51,623 nt of DNA, from the NCBI GenBank assembly GCA_017413105.1, contig JAFPVA010000272.1:1-51623 (forward strand), written 5' to 3'. Origin of the DNA: Butyrivibrio sp. (GTDB lineage: Bacteria > Bacillota > Clostridia > Lachnospirales > Lachnospiraceae). The position numbers and the translations under genes were made by a program. Shown here in pieces: positions 9,688-18,555 of the stretch (its first letter is position 1; the number at the start of each line of letters is the position of its first letter). Below the pieces are notes generated by a model. It saw nothing but the letters and a program-made list of their open reading frames with translations, searched no databases and was not told the DNA's origin.

Positions 9688-11715
9688 TTAGATCAGATGC
9701 GAGTATTTTCCCAAAGTATCGATTGTAAATGAAAAGCTGTTTCCCTTTGACAGTTCCATCTTTATGGTCCGCAGCAGATGCTTCATGGCAAGCTTTTCCC
9801 CGGACGCCGCAGCAAGGGAGCAGGCATTTAAGAAAACTGTCTTTATTATGCTTCCGGTAAAGTCATCAAACTGCTCAGCAAGGTACTCCACATCTATATC
9901 CTCATGAGGAATTCTGTCTGTAATCAGGCTCTCCCAGATTTGTCTTCTCATCTCCGAATCCGGATTGTCAAAATGAGCCACATATCTGATTCGCCTCATA
10001 AAGGCCGGGTCGATGTTTCCCTTGATATTTGTAGCCATCACAACAATTCCGCTGTAGGCTTCTATTCTCTGTAAAAGATAGGATATCTCGTTGTTTGCAT
10101 ACTTATCCTGAGAGTCCTTTACTTCGCTTCTCTTGCCGAAAAGAGAATCCGCTTCGTCAAAAAACAGCACCACATTTGCCTTTTCAGCAAAGGCAAAAAC
10201 CCTCTCAAGATTCTTTTCAGTCTCTCCCACGTACTTGTCAACAACGTTGGAAAGATTTACCTGATAAAGAGGAATTCCCAGTTCTCCCGCAATAGCATTG
10301 GCAGACATAGTTTTACCGGTTCCGGGAGGTCCGCACAAAAGAGCGCTGACAGCACAACCATAGCGATAGTTGTCCTTAAGTCCCCATTCGTCAAAAACTC
10401 TGTAGTCAACCTTTGCCGAATCAATAATATTTTCGATGATGCACTTAAGTTCCGGCTTAAGCTTTACATCATCAAGTAAGGTACCGGAATATATAATCCT
10501 TCCAAGTTCAAGGCTCTTTGCAAGTCCTGTAGTGGACAGCGATAGCTTTGAAAGAGCAGTGTTTTTATCCTTAACATCCGTCATCTCTATGCTGCCAAGG
10601 CCCCGGATCATATTCATGACTTCGCTGGCACTTAGCCTGTAGCGCATGGCGGCTTCATTGGGGTCAATGTCAAGACCGTAAAGCACACTAAAGCCTTCCC
10701 AAACCTTCTTTCTTTCATCAAAAGAAATGGTCTCGGGAAGTTCCAGAATAAGGCATTCCTTATTTTCAAGTCTGGTAATAAGCGGCCTTTTGGTGTCGCT
10801 ACAGATAATAAGCGGAATGCCCCACTTTATGATATTTAAAAGGATATCCCTCTCCAGGATTTCCAGTTTGTACTCATTGTCGTTGCCTGTGATTCCGTCA
10901 GTTATGCCATAGATACATATCCCGGCGCTTTGGAAAAGAGCCTCTCTCACCAGTTCGTTTTTTATATGCTCGAAGTGCTCAATTCCCTTGCCGGTAATAT
11001 CCATAAGATCTATAAAGACAAAATCCGTCTCTATGCGCTTTGCAATATGCTTTGCTATAAATCTTCTTCCCCCGGCACCTGAGAGCTGAAGAGCTTTTCC
11101 GCCATTTCCCAAAAAGGCAGCACCCTTATCTATTAGCTTTTGATTTATATATGCATCGTGAAGGGAATCATCATGCTGAAACAGCTCACAGTAGGTATCA
11201 ATTCTTCCAATTGGAAGGTCACTCCCTGACAGAAAAGAAACTATCCTGTCATCCATCTTTATCTCCTGGAAAAGAACCGGAGCTCCGAGCATACTCAGTT
11301 TAAAGATGGTTACAAGAGGATAGGTATAGCCCATGACTTCCCGCTCATCGGGGAACTTCTGCCCCTCCAGCAAAAAAGCCAGTTTAAGGCACACCCTGCT
11401 GCCGAAGTATTTCATCAGATACTCATCAAATTCTGCATAGTAAAAAGAGGCCAGAGCAAGGTCCACCACAGATCTTATGACCGATCCCTCTCCCAAAAGA
11501 TCCAGAAGATAAAAATATCTTGCCGCCTGTTCATCGGTGTATTTCGGGCCTGATTTTTCCTGCAAGGCCCATTCTTTTAACGCTTCTTTATCATCCCCTG
11601 CAACAGCATCAAGAAGCTGCGGATAGTCGGTAAGGGTCTCCTCGAATCCGTTCTGCCTCAAATATGCATCGCATCTTAATATCATCAGTGAAACGTTAGT
11701 CTCCAAGTAACTCAT
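9688..11715 (-). CDS. AAA+ ATPase with degenerate first domain (CIS-associated, Afp15-like class)
   Basis: The 675-aa protein has an N-terminal helical part, then a degenerate AAA domain in which the P-loop reads LSGAGGRRFIAKHIA and lacks the Lys-Thr. A complete AAA domain follows: Walker A GPPGTGKT (about 461-468), pore-side VVDKYVGETEKNL, Walker B VVLFFDEADSLFGKRS, sensor-1 ATN and arginine finger region RRIRY. AAA+ ATPases with this layout accompany nearly all extracellular CIS loci and are thought to aid assembly. The gene starts 2 nt after the stop of the 1,067-aa gene, so they are translationally coupled. It is a paralogue of the ATPase at 22647-25052. Coupling to a putative cargo gene suggests work on that protein, which is inference. 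Confidence 0.92.
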   Translation of the reverse strand: MSYLETNVSLMILRCDAYLRQNGFEETLTDYPQLLDAVAGDDKEALKEWALQEKSGPKYTDEQAARYFYLLDLLGEGSVIRSVVDLALASFYYAEFDEYLMKYFGSRVCLKLAFLLEGQKFPDEREVMGYTYPLVTIFKLSMLGAPVLFQEIKMDDRIVSFLSGSDLPIGRIDTYCELFQHDDSLHDAYINQKLIDKGAAFLGNGGKALQLSGAGGRRFIAKHIAKRIETDFVFIDLMDITGKGIEHFEHIKNELVREALFQSAGICIYGITDGITGNDNEYKLEILERDILLNIIKWGIPLIICSDTKRPLITRLENKECLILELPETISFDERKKVWEGFSVLYGLDIDPNEAAMRYRLSASEVMNMIRGLGSIEMTDVKDKNTALSKLSLSTTGLAKSLELGRIIYSGTLLDDVKLKPELKCIIENIIDSAKVDYRVFDEWGLKDNYRYGCAVSALLCGPPGTGKTMSANAIAGELGIPLYQVNLSNVVDKYVGETEKNLERVFAFAEKANVVLFFDEADSLFGKRSEVKDSQDKYANNEISYLLQRIEAYSGIVVMATNIKGNIDPAFMRRIRYVAHFDNPDSEMRRQIWESLITDRIPHEDIDVEYLAEQFDDFTGSIIKTVFLNACSLAAASGEKLAMKHLLRTIKMELSKGNSFSFTIDTLGKYSHLI

Positions 11716-11716
11716 C

Positions 11717-14700
11717 TTATGACTCGCCTCTTAACAACCTGCTATGATAACTTTTTCCTCCAGAAAGCTTCGAAGCTTCTTCCTCTACTTCATCATCTTC
11801 TTTCTTTTCCGGCGCAATAATAGGACCGGTCGTGCTTCCTGCCACAGGACTTTTTGACCGTTCGACATCATCTTTGTCGCCAAAAACAATTGTTCCGGAT
11901 GGATTACCTACACTTTCTTCACCTTCATCTACACCTGCGTCTACACTTTTTCCACCTTTCCCTACAACTACACCTACATCTACTTTTTCTTCATCTCCCT
12001 CTACATCCGAATTCGCATCCTGCGCCTTGTCATCGCTCTTTTTAGTTTTTTTAGAAGCTTCTACGGGCTCGGCTATGGACTCTAAAAGTACGCTCCTCCA
12101 ATCACTTGGAGCTCCAACCGCAGTAAGTACTTTCGCATAGTCGATAGGTGTGTTAGAATCATCACCGGTCAAAAGAGCACATACTACTTTTCCGAGATCT
12201 CTTTCTTCCTTGGTCTGCCCCTTTGTGATAAGTACATGAGAGTCAATGGCAGTAAAGATTTTTGTAAGATCAGGCAGATAGTGCTTATTGTTAATGCCTG
12301 TTTCTTCTTTTAAGACCTCATCAAATCCCCTGGTTGTAATAAGACTTTTTTCTCCCAAAAATGTTCCTATATCACTTACCTGGGAGCCAATCTTCATTCC
12401 TTTCTTAATAGCCATACCAATAAATTTGGTTGCTTTTGAAGCAAGGGTGAAGGGCGCACCGATAGGACTCCAGGTTCCTGAAACTGTCCCGACTATGCTG
12501 AGACTATCTGCTATTCCTCCTGTAATAGAATCGCTAAGTTCACCTCTCTCTTTTCTCCTGGCCTCCAGTGCTGCCATTCTTACCTGTGAGTTTTTCCTGG
12601 CAGCTTCACCTACCGCATCCAGAGGGTCGCTCATTGCAGTTTCCAATGCTTTGTCAAATTTCCTAAGGTTATGGATTTTTCTCCCACTAATGATGCCTGT
12701 TATCACATTACGGACAAGGGATAAGGAATCCTTAAGTATGTCGAGAGCACCTATAACTGATCCCAAAGCCGAGGTAACAGCCCCAAAAGTCTTCATTGTG
12801 CTGTCAATAAAGGTCAGTGCAGCGCCCAAAAAATCTGATATTTTTACAATAACCTTGTAAGCAACTTCTTTTCCGGATACGTTCTTAGTCTTTTTATGAT
12901 AATCTCCTATTACATTAACAATATCAGCGATACTCTTACCCATCTTTACAAGAGTACCTATAAAGATGCTGAATACTCCACCGGTGGCAATATCCGCTGA
13001 GTTGATGACTGCTGTAAGAGCCATGGGAGCTGCCGTCATAGCACCATAAGCTATCTCAAAGGCTGCTGCATCTTTAGGATTTTCAATCTGTTCATGAAGA
13101 TCCAAAGCGCTATTTACCACATCACTATACAGGCTGTATACTCCAAGTGCTTCCGCATCTTTCTTTTTGACTTCGTCTTCTCCTGCTTTTGCCTTAAAAG
13201 TACCAAGGTCAAATCCCATGGACACAATGCCGCCTGCAAGTTCCTGAATAGTACCATCCAGCCAGCTCTGCTCCAGGGTGGTCTTGGAAAAAAGTCCGGC
13301 TCTCTTTGCCATGAGAGATCTTCCGACCTTCTGCACAGACATATGATCTGCATCGCCATCATAGTTCATGTAATAATTGATAGTAGCCGCATTAACATGT
13401 CTGAAATAATCAGACCTTCTGATAGCGGTTCGAAGTTTTTCCCTGGACGCCATATTCCCAAGAGAAGTAGTTTTTGAAGCTCCTTCGCTCCCGGCGGGCA
13501 CATAGCTACCGGGAATGAATTCTCCTCCCATAAAAAAGCCTCTTCTGACACCGCTTCCCCTTCCCCCGGGAACTGAATAAATATGTGCAGATTTTTGAGA
13601 AAACAAAAATTCGCCGTTCTTTCCAGCTTCATCAGCGACAAGGCCAAGACGAAGTAACCCCAACCTGCTATTCTTGTCGGGTAAAGATGCAGTTTTCTGA
13701 AATCTTCCCCTTACGCCTTGTTGCTGGGCTTGCCCCAGCGCCGTTATGTCGAATAAATGACCTTCCTCGTCAATTTGATGTCTGGCAGTATACCCTTGAA
13801 AAGTGCTGTCTACCTTCATGCGAAGTCTTGGCGGTCTGACTTCCTCTGCCTGCTCATCTCCAAGACTTTCTATACTACGGCTTCCGTTTTTATCTAGTCC
13901 AAAGGCTTCCATCGTGACCATGGTATGATGTTTCATAAGTCCATCCATGGTATTGTTGGAACCTTGTTTAGCTGTTTTCCCAGCTACAATTCCTATATCA
14001 TATTGATTATTGGGATAGCCCGAAACATTCTGTTTAAACGAGGTAAGTGCATTTCCATCATAAACGCCTGTATACTCTACTATGTTTTTTGCTACATCCT
14101 TATGATGTGCTTCATCATAGCCGGCATCCGTAGGACGCAAAAAACTATCTCCAAGATTTTGAACACCCCTTGAAAGAACATAATAATTCTGAAAATGTCT
14201 GTCATAATTCCTGGCCCTGACTTTATAGACGCCCTCATGATACTCAGCAAGCATTTTTTCCCATTCTTTATTCGCATCAGATACAGCCTTAGATGCTTTC
14301 AGAGCTTCATTTATTGCAGTACCATGCCTCATGTGCCAGAAATTTTGCCGGGGCTCTACAAAGACTTTTCTGTAGGCAGCATTTCTTTGATGTGAACTGT
14401 TTTTTGCTGCTTCTGAAGAAAATTTATTGATTTTCTTTTGATATTCAGGGCCTATCCTTTGTGAGATATCATAAATATCTCTTACCGATGTGTTGGCCTG
14501 TTGAATGCCCATTCCGCTATAGGCAGCCAGATACCTTGCCTCAGCAAAAAGAGCAAATTTGTATTTTTCCCTGGCAGTTTCAATTGCCGGTTTCATTTTT
14601 TGGCTATAATGCTTTTCATGATCGCGCTTTGCATTTTGGGCATCAGAAACAGACTGCCGATTCTCCCATTGCATGAAACCAATAAGATTTGTTCTAGCGG

Positions 14701-14920
14701 TTTCAGCCTCTTCCTCTTTATCAGTTAATTCAGCTGTTGAAAAGGCATACTGTCCCGCATCAGCAAAAGAGACCCTGTTTCCAAAGAGATCGTCCCCGGT
14801 TCCATTTGCTCTCTCTTCAGCAGTGTCAGTTAATACATCATCAGTAATAAGCGCTGAAGAGGTCTCAATTCTCTCCGGCGCTCTTACTATTTCAGTTTTT
14901 CCAGGTTCATCTTTTCCCAT
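11717..14920 (-). CDS. 1,067-aa paralogue A: possible CIS cargo with central hydrophobic region
   Basis: This protein is homologous along its length to the 953-aa product at 15663-18524. Shared blocks include YKVRARNYDRHFQNYYVLSRG, a segment beginning AIRRSDYFRHVN, 'MAKRAGLFS', a middle region of several hydrophobic stretches (about residues 660-830) and the C-terminal blocks LKEETGINNKHYLPDL and GAPSDWRSVLLESIA. It alone carries an extra C-terminal tail of about 110 acidic, Gly/Ser-rich residues. The N-terminal third looks like a long helical bundle. No enzyme motif or signal peptide is seen. Amphipathic and hydrophobic central segments could indicate a membrane-inserting or pore-forming protein. 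It starts 15 nt after the 200-aa gene with an AGGTG site. Function is not recognised; cargo is the best guess from context. Confidence 0.85.
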   Translation of the reverse strand: MGKDEPGKTEIVRAPERIETSSALITDDVLTDTAEERANGTGDDLFGNRVSFADAGQYAFSTAELTDKEEEAETARTNLIGFMQWENRQSVSDAQNAKRDHEKHYSQKMKPAIETAREKYKFALFAEARYLAAYSGMGIQQANTSVRDIYDISQRIGPEYQKKINKFSSEAAKNSSHQRNAAYRKVFVEPRQNFWHMRHGTAINEALKASKAVSDANKEWEKMLAEYHEGVYKVRARNYDRHFQNYYVLSRGVQNLGDSFLRPTDAGYDEAHHKDVAKNIVEYTGVYDGNALTSFKQNVSGYPNNQYDIGIVAGKTAKQGSNNTMDGLMKHHTMVTMEAFGLDKNGSRSIESLGDEQAEEVRPPRLRMKVDSTFQGYTARHQIDEEGHLFDITALGQAQQQGVRGRFQKTASLPDKNSRLGLLRLGLVADEAGKNGEFLFSQKSAHIYSVPGGRGSGVRRGFFMGGEFIPGSYVPAGSEGASKTTSLGNMASREKLRTAIRRSDYFRHVNAATINYYMNYDGDADHMSVQKVGRSLMAKRAGLFSKTTLEQSWLDGTIQELAGGIVSMGFDLGTFKAKAGEDEVKKKDAEALGVYSLYSDVVNSALDLHEQIENPKDAAAFEIAYGAMTAAPMALTAVINSADIATGGVFSIFIGTLVKMGKSIADIVNVIGDYHKKTKNVSGKEVAYKVIVKISDFLGAALTFIDSTMKTFGAVTSALGSVIGALDILKDSLSLVRNVITGIISGRKIHNLRKFDKALETAMSDPLDAVGEAARKNSQVRMAALEARRKERGELSDSITGGIADSLSIVGTVSGTWSPIGAPFTLASKATKFIGMAIKKGMKIGSQVSDIGTFLGEKSLITTRGFDEVLKEETGINNKHYLPDLTKIFTAIDSHVLITKGQTKEERDLGKVVCALLTGDDSNTPIDYAKVLTAVGAPSDWRSVLLESIAEPVEASKKTKKSDDKAQDANSDVEGDEEKVDVGVVVGKGGKSVDAGVDEGEESVGNPSGTIVFGDKDDVERSKSPVAGSTTGPIIAPEKKEDDEVEEEASKLSGGKSYHSRLLRGES

Positions 14921-14935
14921 GCAAACACCTCATGG

Positions 14936-15538
14936 TCAGTTCCTGCTTTCAATCTCCTTAATCATTTCCTCAAGCTTTTCTGCTTTCTCCTGGAGATCGT
15001 AAAGATCATTAAGTCCGTTGAGGTAATTCAGATAATCCTCAAGAGTCAGGTTCACATCCCCCTGAGCAACATACAGGACAAGGTCCACAAACAGATCCAG
15101 CTGATCAAGAACTGTTGCGATAAAGAACTTGATATTTTCCTGTTCACCCTCTAAAGCCCCAATGTTTATCGGCATCTTGTAGCCATAGAATATCTGCCCC
15201 AAGGGCTTATACAGACAGAAATTACCAAAAGAAGGGTATTCCCCTGTCTGGAATACTACATTGATATCATTTAACAGATCTGCAATTTTGCCATAGCTTT
15301 CAGGTTCGATGTCCTTTGCCATAGTAAAGTTAAAATGTACGACAGGGTATGGATAATCCTCTCCGTTCTCCATTGCCTCTATTGCTGCCTCAATTATCAC
15401 ACTGGAATCATTTACTCCGAAGTGTTCCGCCAAGGCCCTGAGCACGCCGCCATCTTCCGTGCATTCCTCACAGAGGTTTTCCAAAATCTCCTTTATGGTA
15501 TTTTTCAGTTCAACAATTACATCATTACTATCTGCCAT
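14936..15538 (-). CDS. Small acidic protein, possible dedicated chaperone (YbjN/T3SS-chaperone-like by eye)
   Basis: The 200-aa acidic protein starts at an ATG with GGGAGG upstream. It has an N-terminal helix, an alternating strand region around YPVVHFNFTM and IGALEGEQENIKFFIA, a long amphipathic helix (LDQLDLFVDLVLYVAQGD) and a C-terminal coiled helix ending EEMIKEIESRN. Size, acidity and the alpha/beta/alpha order resemble the YbjN and type III secretion chaperone class, although similarity is only by pattern. It lies exactly between the two large paralogues, which fits a dedicated folding or loading chaperone for one or both. A plain structural or regulatory role cannot be excluded. Confidence 0.8.
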   Translation of the reverse strand: MADSNDVIVELKNTIKEILENLCEECTEDGGVLRALAEHFGVNDSSVIIEAAIEAMENGEDYPYPVVHFNFTMAKDIEPESYGKIADLLNDINVVFQTGEYPSFGNFCLYKPLGQIFYGYKMPINIGALEGEQENIKFFIATVLDQLDLFVDLVLYVAQGDVNLTLEDYLNYLNGLNDLYDLQEKAEKLEEMIKEIESRN

Positions 15539-15662
15539 TTTTATCTAGCCTCCCAACCTGTATACACATACTTATTTTTCATGAAAACTTAAGCGTTTTA
15601 TGACCTTTAGGTTCTTATTAATGACACGACTATCTTCGTTGCAGGCAACTTTCGCAAGTCTA

Positions 15663-18524
15663 TTATGAGATTGAAGCAAGCAGAACACTTCTCCAGTCAC
15701 TTGGTGCACCTGCTGCCTTTAAAAGTCTGTTAAAGCTTACCCTTGCCAGGAAATCCTCAATAGTTTCATTATTTTTTTGCTGATAATAGGGCTTTATAAC
15801 ATCCTTGGCAAGCCTTAAGCCGCCCGCATCTCCGTTTGCTGCCGACTTATGAAGGAGACAGTGCATATCAACTGTCATGAACACCCTTAAAAGATCTGAG
15901 AGATAATGTTTGTTATTAATACCCGTCTCTTCCTTAAGGATCATGTCAAAGCCGGAGACTTTATCAAGATTTTCATCTCCCAGCATTGTGCCAATATTGG
16001 AACGTCTAAGCCCCTTTCCCTGAAGCTTGTTCCAGCCCATGCCAAGGAAGGAAACAACTTTTCCCGCAAGCTTGAAAGGAAGGCTTATCGGATTGAACCA
16101 GGAGGATTTCTCACCAAGACCCATAACAGTTCCGGCAGAATCAAGCCCCTTTGATATAAAGCTAAACGTAGCATTATACTGATCTCTTGTGGCTCTTTTT
16201 CTTGCCAGACTAAGGAACATCTTTGACTGTGCATTATTTGAAAGAGCCTGACCTTCTGCAACCTCATCCGGATTAGCCTGAGCGCCATGATTTCTTAGTG
16301 CTTCCATAGCTGTCGCCAATGCAGTATCGCTCTTGGTTATCCTGTATTTCTCAACACCTGAGCCGATAAACGATATAGTATCTTTGAGCATGCCAAAGAC
16401 ATTCTTTATAACTGAGCAGATTCCTCTTATCTGATCTGACAGAAGAGATTTGGCAATCTGATCGATGAGTGAGGTTATATTGCCGCACAGCCCGAGAAAA
16501 TTATCTATAAAATCCATGACAAGCGGCCACTTCTGATCTCCTGGTTTACATGCTTTCCATTTTTTTCTCAGGTCGACAAATGTAGCGATATTCTGAGCCA
16601 TACCTACAATGCTTCCAAGTAAGGTACTGAGCTTTGCCCCGAAATCAGCCTGTCCAAATATTGCCGCCACAGGTGTTATTGCTGCCACAGCCATTCCCGC
16701 ATAACCAAGTTTGAAGGACTTATCAAGGTTCATTATGCTTCCTGAGGTTGAAGCATATTTACCATACACTTTATCTATGGCATCATCCGGTACAAAGGGT
16801 ATATTCTTCTGGTCACCGACATAAGCTCCAAACAATCCTCCGGCGGTGCCTAATAAAGTTCCGTCATAAAGATTCTGTAATAGCTTTGTCCCTGAGAAAA
16901 GACCTGCTCTTTTAGCCAGGAATTTCTCTTTAATCTCCTGAGGAGAAGCATTTCTGTTCGAATCATCATAATTCATATAGTACTGAATGGTACCTTTATT
17001 GATATGTCTGAAGAAATCCGAACGCCTTATAGCTGCCCGAAGTCTCTCCTGCTCGGCCTCCTTGGCAAAGCCTGATTTGGCCTCACCGGGGTTCTTGATT
17101 ATATCCTTGTTGGAAGAAATAAACTCTCCGTCAATATAAAAACCGTTTGTACTCTGCCCTGTCCTCTTGCTTCTGGTGGTATAGAGCTTTGCAGATTTCT
17201 GTGAATACAGATATGCTCCGTTGGCTCCTCTTTCATCAATCACAAGGTTCAGATCCGCCATATTTCTTCTGGCTTCATCACCTTTTCCTGCAAAATTCTC
17301 ATCTACGACAAGATTTCCTTCGGCATTTCGCTGATTTTTGGCCTTATAGCCCTTAAACTGATTGTCAATCTTTATTCTTACTCTCTGAACCGGCTGCGGT
17401 CCTGCCTGCTCCTCTCCCAGATTTCTTATCTGTCTGTTGTCTTCAGCTACGCCAAAAGCTTCCAGTGTTACCATGGTGTGTTTTTTTAGTAAACCTTCCA
17501 TGGTATTGGAGGAGCCTTCACCAAGGGCCTTTCTGGCTACAATTTCAGAAGCAATATTGGCAAAAGGATTCTGTTCGATTGCATTGGTAATAGCCTGAAC
17601 ATTATTGTATTTGCCCATGTACTCGGCGATGTTCTTGGCATTATTTACGTTTGCGTTATCAAAGCCCTCCTGACCCTGACGAAGGAAATTCCTGCCTGCA
17701 CCTTCGGCTGACAGATCCTTACCGCGGCTCAGCATGTAGTATTTTCTAAATAGCCTGTCATAGTTCCTGGATCTTACTTTATAGTTGTTGCGCCTGTACT
17801 CTAACAAAGTCCTGTTCCACTCGTTGTTAATCCTCGGTATATTCTGAAGTGAATCCTGATAGCGTTGATTAGCCTTATTTAGGGCACCTTCTGCATGCCG
17901 TTTTCTGGTTACGGCAAAAGTAAGAGTTCTCATGAAAGCACCACGCCCATGCTCAAGGTTTTCGCGTATTACGCCTAAACTTGGAGCAAGAAGATTTATG
18001 GTTTCCGCATCAGCATTTTCCATTCCATTGACAAGCTGCCCGAACCTCTGATTGGCCTGTTCGGCATTTGCAGGACCCGTCCTACTAAGGGCAGCATAGT
18101 ATTCCGCCTGGGCAACAAAGGTAGCCTTTTTCCTCTCTTTTGCCTCTAAAATTGCAGCATCCATGACACGCTGTTTGTGGACAAGATGCTGAGCGCTCAT
18201 CTGCTGTGCTTCCTGCTGGGATTTTGTGTTTTCATCCTGCATTCTGGCAATAAGAGTAGCTCTGGCACCTATAGCTGCCTGCTCTTTGGCATCTGCCTCA
18301 GCGTCGGTAAACACAGCTTCACCCTTATCCATGAACGATCTTCCCCTGGTTACCAGCTGCGGGTTCTGATTCTGCGCCTGGTCCTGAGCCTGATCCTGGT
18401 CCTGATCCTGAGCGGGATTCTGGCTTTCGTGCTGATTCAGGATATCATCCATGTTACTGTTTGATAACAACCCGCCTTCAAAGGAGGCTTTTTCCGGAGC
18501 TTTTTCCTGTACTTCTGGTGGCAT
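15663..18524 (-). CDS. 953-aa paralogue B: possible CIS cargo with central hydrophobic region
   Basis: Paralogue of the 1,067-aa protein, with a good AGGAGAAATAAT ribosome site. The N-terminus has a low-complexity Gln/Asp stretch (QDQDQDQAQDQAQNQN), followed by a helical region, the shared YKVRSRNYDRLFRKYYMLSRG block, the 'AIRRSDFFRHIN' and 'LAKRAGLFSGT' blocks, and a hydrophobic middle (about residues 600-760, e.g. GMAVAAITPVAAIFG and LLGSIVGMAQNIATF). It ends with LKEETGINNKHYLSDL and GAPSDWRSVLLASIS right at the C-terminus. Conservation of the extreme ends between two otherwise diverged copies suggests the C-terminal module is functional, perhaps for docking or loading. No catalytic motif is visible. 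Alternatives are an inner lumen protein or a baseplate accessory. Confidence 0.85.
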   Translation of the reverse strand: MPPEVQEKAPEKASFEGGLLSNSNMDDILNQHESQNPAQDQDQDQAQDQAQNQNPQLVTRGRSFMDKGEAVFTDAEADAKEQAAIGARATLIARMQDENTKSQQEAQQMSAQHLVHKQRVMDAAILEAKERKKATFVAQAEYYAALSRTGPANAEQANQRFGQLVNGMENADAETINLLAPSLGVIRENLEHGRGAFMRTLTFAVTRKRHAEGALNKANQRYQDSLQNIPRINNEWNRTLLEYRRNNYKVRSRNYDRLFRKYYMLSRGKDLSAEGAGRNFLRQGQEGFDNANVNNAKNIAEYMGKYNNVQAITNAIEQNPFANIASEIVARKALGEGSSNTMEGLLKKHTMVTLEAFGVAEDNRQIRNLGEEQAGPQPVQRVRIKIDNQFKGYKAKNQRNAEGNLVVDENFAGKGDEARRNMADLNLVIDERGANGAYLYSQKSAKLYTTRSKRTGQSTNGFYIDGEFISSNKDIIKNPGEAKSGFAKEAEQERLRAAIRRSDFFRHINKGTIQYYMNYDDSNRNASPQEIKEKFLAKRAGLFSGTKLLQNLYDGTLLGTAGGLFGAYVGDQKNIPFVPDDAIDKVYGKYASTSGSIMNLDKSFKLGYAGMAVAAITPVAAIFGQADFGAKLSTLLGSIVGMAQNIATFVDLRKKWKACKPGDQKWPLVMDFIDNFLGLCGNITSLIDQIAKSLLSDQIRGICSVIKNVFGMLKDTISFIGSGVEKYRITKSDTALATAMEALRNHGAQANPDEVAEGQALSNNAQSKMFLSLARKRATRDQYNATFSFISKGLDSAGTVMGLGEKSSWFNPISLPFKLAGKVVSFLGMGWNKLQGKGLRRSNIGTMLGDENLDKVSGFDMILKEETGINNKHYLSDLLRVFMTVDMHCLLHKSAANGDAGGLRLAKDVIKPYYQQKNNETIEDFLARVSFNRLLKAAGAPSDWRSVLLASIS

Positions 18525-18555
18525 ATTATTTCTCCTATGGTAAAAAAACTACTGC

